From the NCBI RefSeq assembly GCF_040712315.1, contig NC_134018.1, positions 2,266,501-2,330,500 on the forward strand: a DNA stretch of 64,000 nt, in the 5' to 3' direction. Under the pieces are notes generated by a model. That model saw only the letters and a program-made list of their open reading frames with translations. It made no database searches and was not told the DNA's origin. This document shows positions 1-11,914 of this stretch, piece after piece (positions within the stretch are counted from its first letter, which is position 1; each line of letters starts with the position of its first letter). This DNA is from Castanea sativa. Taxonomy: Eukaryota; Streptophyta; Magnoliopsida; Fagales; Fagaceae. The translations under genes were made by a program, and so were the position numbers.

Positions 1-1790
1 TTTAAACAAAGCTGCCAAACACCCCCTTAATGGTTCTTTGCCCCTCAAAACTGAGATGGTATCTCATGGGATGGTCTCATGAGAGCACCCTCTCGCACCG
101 TGTGAGTTGTGAGACCACGTGTTGAATTCACATATGTTGTGAGAGGCAGGTCTCATAAATATATATATTTTTTCCTGAAAAGTATAGGATCAATTATGAT
201 GTTCCCACTAAACTGTATTAAGTAATTTTTTTAGAAAAACAAAATCAAGCTACAAAAACTAGTATTTTACTGATTTAATGTTTATATGTACATGGTCCTT
301 ACCCTTATAATTCTCTGTTAAATTCAAAATATTTATAATACAAAGCCCATTTTCTTGATATGCATATTCAATTTATTACATTTTTACTTAAATATTATGA
401 CGAGAGTAAAAATCAGTGTATTCATGCAATTGGCTATTTTCACTAAAAATTTCAATAGATCCTCCCATTAAAACCAAGCTTTATGGTCCATGATACATTT
501 AAGCACATCCTCAAACCCAATAGCACTTTGAAGGAGTGGGGGATATAGGGTAAAAAAATATAAAAATAAATTAATAGGCTTATTTGATACTAGAATCTCC
601 ATGAATACATTGATATAGGGAAAATTGGGGAAATGTTTTCAAGTGGAAGGGGATGCAAGATTGCTATTGTAACAGATCTTTAAAAGTTATTGCAACCATA
701 TTTACACTGATGCAATAAATTAGTGCTTTCAAGTCCCTATTGCAACAAAAATAACTTCACAAAGTAAATAAGTTCCTATTGCCACTAAAGTTTCTTTTTG
801 TTGCAATAGTTTTATTGCAATAGAGATTTTTTTCTTGTAGCCTATCTCACGTAATGAAGATAAAAATAAAACAATTAAATTTTGATAAATTCATGTTAGC
901 AAGTTTTGTATTTTCATTTAAATCTCACCCATGACCTATATGCATTGATGTGTTAATCACTTAATGTATCCATCTATCCGTTATGTTTTAAAAGACTTTA
1001 TAAGAATGTCTATTTTTTCCAGATATTAAAGAGAGATGTGAATTTAACCTAATAATTGCAAATTTGCAACTATTAGATCCACTCAAGCATTGCTATTTCT
1101 ATAGGTGTTAATCAATTTAAGCAAAAATGTGGATGAATAAAGAAAAGTTGTCCAATGTTCAATTTGGGTGCACTCAAATGCATTTACATTATTTTTGTTT
1201 TGGTTGATTTTTAACAATCGGTAGACCCTGTCGCATTCCATTTTTAATCAATATCTGACCATTATATTTGTTTTGTTTTGTAAAATTGAGGAAGAGGTGT
1301 TAGTTATTTATTACATTCAATTAGTATGATTAATGAAGTGGTGCTAATTACTTATCACATTCAATTTATTATTTTAAAGTAGCTTTTTGTGATGACAACT
1401 ATTATAAGTTATTTTTAGCATGACAATTGACAAAGTAATTAATGCTTAATAGTTGCATATTCCTCTAATAGGATTTCTCATTTCCGTGTTACATGTTACA
1501 CAACATACGCATACATGCACTAAAAAATAAACCTGTCCCTACAACATAATACCTCCAAGCACCCATAATTGTGTCCACCCATGGTTAAGAATTCACACTC
1601 TCTGGGCATTGCCATTATCAACCACAACAAAACCAAATCAAACTGCTAGCACCATAGAAACCACTAAGCTAAACTAAAAACCAAATGAAATAAGCCCTCT
1701 ACACCAAGGAATTGGTTGGTAGATTAATTACTACAACTAATAAGCTGTACCATGATTAAATTTAAATTATGGTACATCTATATATTAGGT
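1..1790. other. Intergenic region upstream of the pectinesterase
   Basis: AT-rich sequence with no credible coding region. Positions 45-150 contain short inverted motifs around TCTCATG and may be the end of a decayed element cut by the window edge. Positions 660-840 repeat TGCAATAG-like motifs in both orientations and end with TTTTTTTCTTGTAG, which resembles a CACTA-type terminus, but I see no partner end. The last 200 bases are the likely promoter of the pectinesterase. Confidence 0.5.
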
Positions 1791-1799
1791 TATAAATAG
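1791..1799 (+). promoter_or_regulatory. TATA box of the pectinesterase gene
   Basis: TATAAATAG lies about 150 bases upstream of the chosen ATG. Transcription would be expected to start about 30 bases downstream, near 1820-1830, giving a leader of roughly 120 bases that contains the poly-C run at 1882-1899. The motif is a good match to plant TATA boxes and sits at a sensible distance; the start site itself is inferred. Confidence 0.6.
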
Positions 1800-1881
1800 A
1801 GCACTTGAATTTCATACTTGCAATCAGTCCTTGTTTTGTTTGTTTAAGTTCTAGTTTGTGTTTTTGATTCCTTGTTTAGCT

Positions 1882-1899
1882 CCCCCCCCCCCCCCCCCC
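1882..1899 (+). repeat. Poly-C tract in the pectinesterase leader
   Basis: Eighteen consecutive C residues lie 45 bases before the chosen ATG. The upstream reading frame through this run would give a poly-Pro stretch ahead of the signal peptide, so the run is better read as 5' UTR. Its length is likely to vary between alleles and to be error-prone in sequencing. Confidence 0.8.
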
Positions 1900-1944
1900 T
1901 CTCCTTCCTTCTATTGTATCAAAAAAGAGAAGGTTCTAGCTTCT

Positions 1945-3101
1945 ATGGCAATACATACTGTTCTCCTAGCTTTTTTTTCAACTCTATTCGTTTCATTTGT
2001 CAATGCTCACTCTTACAAGCCCAATGTCACAGTTGCTATTGATGGCAGTGGCAACTTCAGCACCATTAACGAAGCCATATCAAAGATTCCGATAGGTCGT
2101 AACAATCCATATGTTATTTTAATCAAACAAGGTACATATAATGAAGCAGTCTACATAGCTCAAAACAAGTCTAATTTAGTTTTAATTGGAGAAGGCATGG
2201 AGAAGACTATTGTTCAATTTAACAAAACTGCGAAACAAGGTTATGGAACTTCAGGATCGGCTACCGTAGGTAAGGTTCTATTCTCATATTAGTCTTAATT
2301 TTTTTTTTTTTAATTTGATTTATTGATCTTTGCATGCAACGTTGTAAATATCTATTAAGCGATTTTTTTAAACTCATACTGATTATTTCGGTTATGTTTC
2401 TTCATTTAGATATTAGCGCCAATGATGTGTTTGTTAAAGGTATTAGATTTGTGAACAATGCTGGACCTAATGGTGGCCAAGCCGTGGCTTTGAGAGTAGC
2501 CGGTGACCGAATTGCAATTTACCAATGCTCCATACAAGGATACCAAGATACCTTATTGACAGCATATGGTATCCATTTTTTCCGAGAATGTGAAGTTTAT
2601 GGCACAGTAGATTTCATATTTGGGAATTCACGAGTTGTCTTACAAAACTGTGACATTTACGTGAGGAAGCGTACGGAAGGCACTGTGAATATGATCACAG
2701 CCCAAGGTCGTGGACAAGTGGAAGATACAGGAATAGTGCTACACAATTGCTCCATTAAGGCTGACAAAGATCTTCAACCTTACCCACAAATCAAAACATT
2801 TCTAGGCAGGCCGTGGTATAGTTATTCACAAACCATTGTCATGGAATGTTTCCTTGACAAATTGATTGATCCTGAAGGATGGCTTCCAAACAATGACAAG
2901 AAAAGCTTATCCACTTTGTATCATGTGGAGTATGCTAATCGGGGCCCAGGAGCCAATACAACAGGAAGAGTTAAATGGCCTGGGTTTCATATTGCCAAAA
3001 ATTCTGAAGAGATTAAACATTTTACTGTTGAAAATTTTATTAATGGTACCCAGTGGCTACCAAGTGTGGGAGTTCCTTTTGTTGGTGGTTTTATAAATTA
3101 A
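1945..3101 (+). CDS. Pectinesterase (pectin methylesterase), two exons, no pro-domain
   Basis: Exon 1 is 1945-2269 and exon 2 is 2410-3101, with a 140-base phase-1 GT-AG intron. The product is 338 residues. It starts with a hydrophobic signal peptide (MAIHTVLLAFFSTLFVSFV) and goes straight into the right-handed beta-helix domain, with DGSGNFSTINEA near residue 33. All family signature blocks are present: GGQAVALR, YQDTLL, GTVDFIFGN (nucleophile Asp), ITAQGR and LGRPW (catalytic Arg). Pectinesterases remove methyl groups from cell-wall homogalacturonan, releasing methanol, and act in the apoplast. Many plant members carry an N-terminal inhibitor-like pro-domain of about 150 residues. This one lacks it, so it belongs to the short form. 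The ATG at 1945 was preferred over an in-frame one at 1858 because it begins the signal peptide and avoids translating the poly-C run. The gene looks intact. Which wall or tissue it serves cannot be read from sequence. Confidence 0.93.
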
Positions 3102-3860
3102 ATATTGTATGCATTGAAAAGGCAAATGTCAATTAAAGAAATCATATATATAAAGATTTTAGTCCTTTCTAATCGTTGCAACACTGTGACTCCATGCAGA
3201 TTTTATTTCACTGTTTCAATCCTTGACTTCTATTGTGTTTATCTCATAGGATATATTGCTTTGCGAACTAACCAAATGTCATCTATTGCATGTAGAGTTG
3301 ACTAAAAAATATATGAATAAATTAAAACAATTTTAAAATGAATTTAAATTTTTGTATAAGGTTAATGGAAAATAATAAGCACCTAAACAAGCACTAGTAA
3401 AAAAATTGTTTAGTAATTTTTCAAGTAGAAAGCATATATATATATATAAAGTCAAAATTGAGAAAAAATCCAATCCAAAAATTGAAGTTTAATTTGTGCT
3501 GTGTTAAATCAATTTCTTAATTTTGATGCAAGTACATATCATTCATTGCAACAATCGATAATTTTGTTGTTTTTATATTAAACATGACACCACTTTCAAT
3601 ACAAAATATTTATTTTTTAAATATAAGAATTCTATAGCATATTGAGCTTTTAGTTTACATTTTTCATTTTTTCATTGAATAAATATGAAAACAATTTTGT
3701 GATGGAAATTTCAGTACCAAATTTTATTGCAATAATGTATTGCTTCAAATGATTCTTTGGCAAAAAGATATTGTTTCAACATAGAGATGCATGGATGTAA
3801 GAAGAAAAGCTCAACATGCAATTTTCATGTGGATGATTGTTGGAGTCTTGAAGAATATAG
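3102..3860. other. 3' flank of the pectinesterase, AT-rich
   Basis: No convincing gene. Short open frames here have no recognisable domains and AT-rich composition. The first ~250 bases probably hold the 3' UTR, but no poly-A signal stands out clearly. Confidence 0.5.
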
Positions 3861-4634
3861 GATGTGTTTGGTAACATGTAAAATATTTTCCGAGTGTAAA
3901 AGGAAAGGAATATATTTTCAAATGCTTGGTTGTATTCTAAAAATTGCTTTAAAAAATATTTTCAAGTGTTTTGTTGTTTTCTAAAAATGCTATTGTTCTA
4001 CTAGTTTCTCAAATTTTTTTAGCTTCCAAACAAATTTTATAATAAAAAATTTCAATATATAAACTTAAAAGGAACAAAAATCAAAACAAATACATTCAAT
4101 AAACTCTCAAATTTAGTCAAATTGAGATAGGGAGGAAGAAAGAGTGGGAGACTGAGGGAAAGAGAGAGGTAGATTGAGAAAGAGATAGAGATCAATCATG
4201 GGTAGGTCAATCTAGAGGCGGTAGCAACGATCTTTAAGCATAGACGATGAGATTGGTCATAGGTGGGTCAATCTAGAGGGCGGCAGCGATGAGATCAAGA
4301 GTAGGAGGAGACGATCTACAGGGCGGCGATGAAGAGAACAAGATGACATGCTCCGATCTAAAGGGCAGCAGCGGTGATGATCTTGTCCCAAGTTCAAGCT
4401 CTCTCTCTCTATCTCTCTCTCTCTCTCGTTTCACTTTCCCTTTGGGTGTGTGAGTCTAGAAAATGATTGGAAGGTAAATGAGATGTGTAAAACATTTTAC
4501 GGGGTAAGGGGCTTATTTTACAGTCAAATTTTATTATTTTCAGTTTGAATTTATTTTACATGTGCACCCAAACACACATTAGGGTGTAAAATATTTTCTC
4601 AATTCCATTTACACCCGAAACAAATATAGCCAAA
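3861..4634. mobile_element. Non-autonomous DNA element with GC-rich core
   Basis: The left end (GTGTTTGGTAACATGTAAAA, then TATTTTCCGAGTG) and the right end (GTGTAAAATATTTTCTC, then CCGAAACAAATATAGCC) are imperfect inverted repeats of each other. The left end also matches the left end of the element at 27384-28330. The core at about 4190-4440 holds two GGTCAATCTAGAGG units, GGCGGCAGCGATGA-type repeats and a CT-rich run. No transposase. I could not confirm a target duplication here. Confidence 0.6.
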
Positions 4635-4689
4635 ACTCTAATGTGTTCCAACAGCAACAAATAACAATTATATTTCCACTCTACACCCA

Positions 4690-5300
4690 AGTTTGTAGAT
4701 AAAGCTCAACAAACAAAGGTGCACATAAAAATGATCTAATAAGAGGGATATTGAGAGGTACATGCATTTTGGGTGATTTAACACACCCGATATGAATGCT
4801 CTAGCTAAGATAGCATCGATCTTTTAGGTGGGAAAAAGCATGCTTACAGGTTTGGACTAGCATCACTCCGTTGAACTTGATTATTTATAATTTACCTATC
4901 AAAATGGAAAACCTTTGATTAGTAAATGGAAGAAGATTTTACACTATCATAAAGTCTTAATATTAAAAAACGTTACTGATAATATCTCTTTATCATCAAA
5001 CCAAGACATCAATCAATTTTTGGTATAGGCGGGAATTGAACCCCAAATCTCTTAGAGGCTCGATCAAATGCCACAAGCCTTTGCAAATCCTTTTGTTTTT
5101 ATTCTCAATTGAAAATAAAACAATTATCTCTACAAAAAAAAAAAAAAAGAATATAATCATATTTAGCTTAAGTAACAACGTGACTCAGCAATTCCATTTT
5201 GTAATTTCAAACAACCAAATGTCATAATCTAACAAAGATACGAAAAATATCACCAAATATAAAGCAAAGTTTAGCTAAATTTCATTAACCTTTCTCAATT
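4690..5300 (-). other. Remnant of an NLR 3' flank
   Basis: The segment around 4690-4930, including GTGCACATAAAAATGAT and TTGAACTTGATTATTTA, matches by eye the sequence downstream of the NLR at 20.04-20.26 kb and the segments at 9.1 and 26.4 kb. It lies directly downstream (minus strand) of the LRR fragment at 5309-5617, as expected for the end of a decayed NLR gene. Confidence 0.6.
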
Positions 5301-5308
5301 GATGCAAT

Positions 5309-5617
5309 CTAATAATCGACATCTCCATTTTTATCATCTCCGTCCTGCTTAATTGTGCACCCTCTTGATCTCTCTAGATGTTTGGGACGAAGAATACGGT
5401 TTTCATAATTGTAATATCCTTTGCCGATCTTGTGGAGGAGATAGATGACATGTGCATGCACAATTATCCAATAATGTGTCACTTGGTCTGGATCCAAGCT
5501 TTCTTCAAATTCTCTGGACATACCTACAAATGAGAGTTCTTTGAGGTTTCCCAGAAATCTAATTCCAAAGGGCACCTCCTTCAGTTGCGGATTAGGCCCA
5601 TATTGAAAGCTTTTCCA
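5309..5617 (-). pseudogene. C-terminal LRR fragment of an RPM1-like NLR
   Basis: About 100 residues are readable, from NPQLKEVPFGI through LGNLKELSF, MSREFEESL and HLERSRG to a stop at 5309. They match the C-terminus of the NLR at 20.7-24.4 kb (KLKEVPFGIQHLRNLKKL, MSKEFEESL, HLEKSKAQ). Upstream of 5617 on the minus strand the similarity stops, and no NB-ARC or CC region follows, so this is the isolated 3' end of a deleted gene. Its acidic tail (DGDDKNGDVDY) resembles the tail the 20.7 kb gene would have without its hAT insertion. Confidence 0.82.
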
Positions 5618-6899
5618 AAAGTCAAAAAATTGTCAGTTGAATTTAGAAATTTGCGATCTTTTGATACATACATACTATACTCCATTAGGGCTGTGATTTA
5701 ACCGCCGGACAAACGATAGGTATATAACTTTTCGTGGTTTTATACAGGTTGATGTCGTATAAATGCTTAGAGAAAGAGAGTGACAGAGGTGAAGGTTTCC
5801 AGCTTAATGAGAGACAATCAGATTTGAGGGACTAAAAAGAGGAGAGGAAGAAAAAGAATCGGGTACCATCGGCTTAAAAAAAACATAAATAAATTAATTA
5901 ATAAAAAAGGAAAAGAAAATATGCATAAAAAATAACAAATAATTAGATGATGTGTAAAATTAGGAGGCTTCTAATAGTAGAGTTTGTTACGGACTGAAAT
6001 TCTCACAAGTAGACGTGTTCTAATTGGAATTGGTTATATATATATTATCAACTTCTTCTTAGTGTTTTACAAAAAATTGCAAAGTTCTTTTTGTCACACC
6101 AAAAACTACTTAATACTCAATACCATGTTTTAGATAAAAACAACAGTTTAATTGTACTTATTATCAATAACTTTTATTAATAAAATACATTTGTGACTAA
6201 GAAATAGGGAAAAAGAAAAAAAGTCCTGTAAACCCTGTTATCATGCAGGGGCTAGGGACCCGTATATTAACCAAACTCTTTATTTTTTCTAAGTGAAAAT
6301 GTCGAATTAAAAGTCCAACATTGGTTCAGGATCACTAAGGTGCTATTTGATAAAGATTGAAATATAATTCCATGATTTTCTCCTATCGTGATTCTCTACT
6401 TCTTCAATTAAGACATAAATTCTATGTCCTCCATAATTTCTCAGATTTAGACATAACTCCTTGATTATCAATATACGAAATGGACAGTAGAATGAACAAA
6501 AATCTTAAGTCATGTAAATAAAAAGCTTAATAGTTGATATTAACTTTTAATATATACATTTACTCAATGTTTCTCAAATAAATTATATGGTATATAAGTT
6601 GACGAGTAAAACTGTGCGAACGCAGGACTTTAACGAAGAGACGCAGAACAAAAAAAGAGAGGCATTTCGGAAGACACCAGAGAGTGAAATCAACTCAGAT
6701 TAGAGGAGAAAAAACACTCCTTAGCCGATTAAACTCGTGAGTGAGTGTGAGCGTTAACAGTAGATCGGATCGGAGGGGAGGTGGAGAAGCACCAAGCCAC
6801 AAACGGAGAGAGAGATGAGAGAGGGAGACTGAGAGTGAAAACGGTATGGGTAAAATTTTTAATTTGTGATCTGTGTATTCAGATTTGTATTTTTTTTTT
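5618..6899. other. Noncoding interval with a leader-like purine-rich stretch
   Basis: 5620-6590 is AT-rich and featureless to me. From 6600 to 6850 the base composition changes to a GA-rich, more GC-balanced sequence with GAGAGAGAGATGAGAGAGG near 6806, followed by GGTATGGGT. That looks like a 5' UTR ending at a splice donor, but no coding exon follows. Confidence 0.35.
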
Positions 6900-7065
6900 T
6901 TTTTTTTTGTGTGTGTGATTGTCTGGATTCCTGGATTCCTTCTCTATGATCAAGCTTCCACCCACCTTCTCTGAACTTTTTTGCTTAATTTCTAGACACT
7001 TTCTTTCTAACATTTGAGTCAGATAAGTCCTGCACAGTTGTAAAGTAACGTGTGAGACTTTTGGA
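6900..7065 (-). other. Remnant of an NLR 5' flank
   Basis: CTATGATCAAGCTTCCACCC and the following CTTTCTTTCTAACATTTGAGTCAGAT correspond to the sequence immediately upstream of the NLR start at 24.36-24.52 kb and to 27.23-27.35 kb. With the C-terminal fragment at 5309-5617 it brackets the place where a gene body should be, but only about 1.3 kb separates them, too short for an NLR of about 3.7 kb, and the coding body is gone. Confidence 0.6.
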
Positions 7066-7083
7066 CTGAAGAATGCTAAGACA

Positions 7084-7830
7084 ATAATAAAGAGTGCACA
7101 ATAATTTCAGTCCAAAAGTAGCCGTGTCAGCTCAATTAGAGTCTCTTGATATCTATTTATTTTGTAAAAATTGAATTTTTTTTTCTAAAAATACTATAAA
7201 TAAAAGTAAAAATTAACTAAAATATTAAGATTCATAATTAATATTAAAAAGTATAGTGATACTTATAGATAATTACAAAAATAAGTTAAATAATAAAATA
7301 AATTGTCAACTAATAATTTTAAAAATATAATAAAGAGTGCACAATAATTTCAATCCAAAAGTAGCCGTGTTGGCTCAGTTAGGGTCTCTTTGAGATCTAT
7401 TTATTTTGTTGAAATTGAAAATTTTTTATTGAAAATATTATAGATAAAGGTAAAAGTTAGCTGAAATAGTATAGTATGACTCATAATTAGTATCAAAAAA
7501 TATAGTGAGACTCATGAATAGTTGCAAAATTAAGTTAAATAGTAAAATAAATTGACAACTAATAATTTTAAAAAAATAATAAAGAGTGCACAATAATTTC
7601 AGTCCAAAAGTAGCCATGTTAGCTCAATTAGGGTCTCCTTGAGATTTATTTATTTTGCTGAAATTGAATTTTTTTTTATGAAAATATTGTAGATAAAAGT
7701 AAAAGTTAGTTGAAATAGTACTGCAGAACTCATGATTAGTATCAAAAAGTGTAATAAAACTCATGAATAGTTGTAAAAATAAGTTAAATAGTAAAATAAA
7801 TTAGCAACTAATAATTAAAAAAATATTTAT
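7084..7830. repeat. Three-unit tandem array, ~245 bp period
   Basis: TAAAGAGTGCACAATAATTT recurs at 7088, 7331 and 7580, giving periods of 243 and 249. Each unit carries TCCAAAAGTAGCC, a GGGTCTC(TT)GAGAT block and an AGTTAAATA(GT)AAAATAAATT tail, and units are clearly diverged. The same internal sequence occurs once at 32935-33125, so the unit seems to be a MITE-like repeat that became tandem. No coding. Confidence 0.85.
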
Positions 7831-7892
7831 ATATTTTTAACACAAAATATTTGTAAGTAAAATATATTAGTTTCATTCATTTTGATAATTTT

Positions 7893-7911
7893 AAGACACA
7901 CACACACACAG

Positions 7912-7952
<41 letters not shown>
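7893..7952. repeat. Compound (CA)n/(TA)n microsatellite
   Basis: An ACACAC run interrupted by one AGAC passes into ATATAT. Simple sequence, probably polymorphic. Confidence 0.9.
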
Positions 7953-7953
<1 letters not shown>

Positions 7954-8245
7954 CTTATCAAAAAAATAAAGACACGCACACACATATTATAAGTCAAAAC
8001 TAGGAGAAAATTTAATTAGATTTTAAATAAATTCTCAATTTTGCGTCACATGTTCCATTCAAATTTTCTTTTTTATACTAAGTGAATTATTGAGTGTAAA
8101 AATCAAAGAGACCAAATCTAAGTAAATTCTAAATTTGATTTCAATGGAGTTCAATTTTGCGCCACATGTCCTAATTTTTTAAATTTTTATAGCAAGTAAA
8201 TTATTAGGTGAAAATTCGAAAAATCTAAATCCAATTAAATTTTAA

Positions 8246-8247
<2 letters not shown>

Positions 8248-8291
<44 letters not shown>
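8248..8291. repeat. (AT)n microsatellite
   Basis: About 22 uninterrupted AT units. Confidence 0.95.
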
Positions 8292-8293
<2 letters not shown>

Positions 8294-8747
8294 GAGAAGC
8301 TATACATTTCTTAGAATTGTATGGTTTAAAAAAAGTATAAGCTAATAACATATATAATTTAAACATTTTCTCAAAAAATGTATAATTTGAACCGTGTATT
8401 TGTGATTGTTTTTAGTTGTACCTGTACATATACATGAGATTATACACCAATTTTTTATAAAGCTATTATATTATATCAAATTATTTAAATTGCAATTATT
8501 TATTGAACAATGAATTTGAATAGTTGAATGAAAAGACAATTTAATTTCTTTTCTTTTTAATGAAATTGAGGATGGGAAAACCTAGGATTGAGGTTCGATT
8601 AGTTTTCAAAACTATCTTGGGTTAATACCCCAAATCTAATCAATACACACCCCTAGTTGCTTATCAGGTAAATAAACACATGCATGGTGTCATTCCTGTG
8701 ACACCAGGGTTGCCATGCAATCATGAAAAAAATTTCTAAATCCATAC

Positions 8748-8949
8748 CAGGGGCGGAACCACTTAGAGAAGTGGGGGGTCAAACTCTCAAACATTAGACT
8801 TTTACCTCTAAATTTACCTAATCTTTACAAAAGAAATATAGTTAGCCTCCCAAACTCTTCATATTTCTTGTATGACTCAATTAAAGTAGTTTAATTTTAT
8901 ATTTGTTATAATTTTGGCCCTCATTCATAAAATCCTAATTCCGCACCTG
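8748..8949. mobile_element. hAT-type MITE, 202 bp
   Basis: Starts CAGGGGCGGAACCACTT and ends CCTAATTCCGCACCTG, imperfect terminal inverted repeats of the CAGGGGCGGA type common in plant hAT elements. Both sides carry the same eight bases, ATCCATAC (8740-8747 and 8950-8957), the target duplication size of the hAT superfamily. Internal sequence is noncoding, so it must have been moved in trans. Confidence 0.92.
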
Positions 8950-10260
8950 ATCCATACCAAGTTGATGAACTAAATGACCCATTCTAGCATGTCACAGAAC
9001 TCGATGGTCATTGATAACAACTCACGAATGTGCAACCTACTTTCTATCCAGACCTCCAACGTCTATTAGAGCCATTTGATCTTAGTGTGCAACGTATGTG
9101 TGTAACAAACTACTAAAGCGTCACATGATGGGGAGAAGTCTACTTACTGATTTGAATTAGCATCACTAAGTTTTTTTTTTTTTTTGAGAAGGCATTAGCA
9201 TCGCTGAGTTGAACTTGATTGTTTGCCTAACACAAATAAACAAACTTTGATTAGTAAAGAAGAAGTTAACACTAAAAAAGAAAAGAAAAAAAAAAGTAAA
9301 GTATGATTATGAGTATGACTAAAATGTAAAAATCTCAAAAAGTTTTCTATTTCAGCTAAATAAGCTGTTTCCAAACGAATACTTATTAGTTACTGAAAAT
9401 TTTTGCATAGCTTTCTAGATACCTTAAATTTGACATATTGTTGAAGTGGGCATAGAAATATTACTGCAAGAACTAGACCTATACCTTTTTGATAACTAAA
9501 CATTTAATTACTGAATTTTTTTGAATTGTTTTTTTACTTCAGTTTATATAAATACTTTCAAAAATAAAATCTTAGCAATATCTTTAAATTGTGGGGCATT
9601 CTATACCATTGGTACCAAAAGTTGAGTATAGAGGCCGTTTAACCTAATATACCTTTTCAAAATGGGTTTATGGCTAATCTACAATCTATATAATATCTAA
9701 AAGAAGTATTTATTATTTTTATACTACTATTAAGCTATATTTGCTTAGCATTTTAGTCAATTTCAGTCCACTTCAATTCATTATCGGTCTACTTCGGTGA
9801 TACTTTGAGAGAAGAGGTTTGGGTAGAAATCCTTCATTGACAATTATGTCACATTTTTAATGTAATGTTGATAGTCCATTGATAAAATTACATTTTTTTA
9901 TGTTATTAAAGTTTTGTATTTATTTTTTCTAATATAAGTGATAGATTTACTTATATCTACTTTATTTTTAGGTTATTTAATTTAAGATATATAGAAAATG
10001 AACCATTTATAAGGATTACTAAAAACAAATTGGAACCACATATTATATTATTTACAAAATATCTCGTCTTATTAATCGTTGAAGGTAAAATACATCATTA
10101 AATGCCATTTTACCAAACATAATAATAATAATAATAATAATAATAACATCTATATGTCAAGCACAACGAGTTCCCATCTTCTTGCATTTTATGAGATGAG
10201 AGAGATCTCATCAACTTTGTCAGGTGAAAGAAATATATAGATCAAATGGTAACAAAAAAA
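8950..10260 (-). other. Noncoding interval with NLR downstream remnants
   Basis: 9110-9260 (TTAGCATC, GAACTTGATTGTTTGCCTA) matches 20.16-20.26 kb, and 9400-9660 (TTGCATAGCTTTCTAGATACC and AAATCTTAGCAATATCTTTAAAT blocks) matches 19.50-19.76 kb. The order on the + strand is reversed relative to the copy at 19.5-20.3 kb, as if the end of one repeat unit joined the beginning of another. The rest is AT-rich, with a (TAA)n run at about 10121-10146. Confidence 0.55.
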
Positions 10261-10261
10261 A

Positions 10262-10672
10262 AAAAAACACTTTACTTTCTTAAATTATACCACAGATTAT
10301 ATTTTGCACTTTAAACTTTTTAAATACACATTTTACGTTCTAAATTATGATTCTTATTATACTTTACATTTTGACATTAAATTTGCTGTTAATCTGGATG
10401 GAAAAGTATGACATTATGTAAAAAGACTCAATTGTCTCTCTTATCACTCCCATAAAAATAAAGAAGAAACTACACTTTACCATCTTAAACTATACTTTTG
10501 ATTACACTTTACACCCTAAACTTTGGATTTTCATCTAAGTTAATGGCAAACTTAATGTAGAGGTGCAAAGTGTAACAAATGTCATAACTTAGGGTACAAA
10601 ATATGCATTCAAAAAGTTTAGGGTGTAAAATGTAATCTAGGGTATAGTAAGGTAGTAAAGTGTAATTTTTCT
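10262..10672. mobile_element. Inverted-repeat MITE
   Basis: The left arm (CACTTTACTTTCTTAAATTA, ATTTTGCACTTTAAACTTTT) and right arm (AAAAAGTTTAGGGTGTAAAA, GGTAGTAAAGTGTAATTTTT) are imperfect inverted copies over roughly 130 bases. A second inner pair of the same motif occurs at 10465-10580, so the unit is nested or doubled. No target duplication could be fixed. Confidence 0.65.
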
Positions 10673-11163
10673 AAAAAAAAATCAACATACTAATAATTAA
10701 ACCAACTTGTAGATCAGGAAAACCAGTTAAGACAATAATACGACAGTAAATGGTTGCATCAAAATCTTGGATATAAAAGTAAATTTATAACCAAATAATC
10801 CTAAGTATAACACCAAACCACCACAAACTATATGAGTGGAGCTTAGAGTTTGAGTTTTATTTAGGAAGGGAGGTAAAAAGTAAACAACAAATTGTATAAA
10901 ATATGTTTAAAATTTTAAATATATACTAAATATAGGTGAGACGGTTTGTGTTAGGCGGGTTTTTGAATCTTCCGACATGAACTCAACCCGATCCACTGTA
11001 AAAAAAAATTTCCCAACTAGATGTAATTGTTGGGCATTATTTACAATCTCAGCTAACCTGATACTGCTTGGGTCTTCAATGAAAGAGTGAAAAATGGGGC
11101 TTGGCGGGTACATTTGGAAGAACATTAAAAGGATGAGCAGGAAGTTGCTGCAGACGCGGTTTG
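10673..11163. other. Noncoding AT-rich interval
   Basis: A 72-codon minus-strand open frame at 10907-11125 has no recognisable family and is probably chance. Nothing else seen. Confidence 0.4.
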
Positions 11164-11882
11164 GGTTGACTTATATGGGGATTTGAGTTGAGTTGTTTGT
11201 TTGAGTATTCACACCAATGTATGTAAAAAATATACATTTTAGTAATTTAAAAAGTCGCTTTATTTATTTTAACAACTCAATTTATAATACACCTAACATC
11301 AAAACTTTTATTTCAGCATTCAACACATTAAAATAATATTAGTCTTTGAGCACGCGCGTAAGACTTTTCTATTTTTTTTATAAAGATTAATAATTTACAT
11401 TTATTATAATTTGTAATTTCTACTTTTTTTCAATCACAAAAAAAAAAAAAAAAATTGAACACACGGGTGAGTTTTGTAAATTGAAGGAGTTTTAAAACTA
11501 ACAAAAGAGTGATCCTATTTTATAGGGAGTTAATGAATAGAAGTAGGAATTTAAATCAACGTAAAAGCATGAGTTTATTAGAAGCAAGAAAGCATTTCAA
11601 CGTAAAAGTAAGAATTTATTATTTTTGTCAATTTACTATTTTAACCCCATTTTTAAGTTTTAGATAGGGGTATTTTTTACAAAAAAAAAAAAGTAATAAC
11701 TAAATTTCTTTCGTTAATTTACTATTTTAATCCCATTTTAAAATTGTTGGTTAATAATACAGTAAACAACTAACACAATCCGCCCAAAACCACCATCAGC
11801 GGTACCTACAAACTCTGCAAATCAGAAACCCCACCATCGTTCCACCAGCCACAGCCACTACAATGGCAACCACAACCCACCG

Positions 11883-11914
<32 letters not shown>

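Noticed and set aside
600..840. Complete CACTA-type MITE upstream of the pectinesterase
   Set aside because: Only one plausible end (CTTGTAG at 834-840); no partner terminus or target duplication found.
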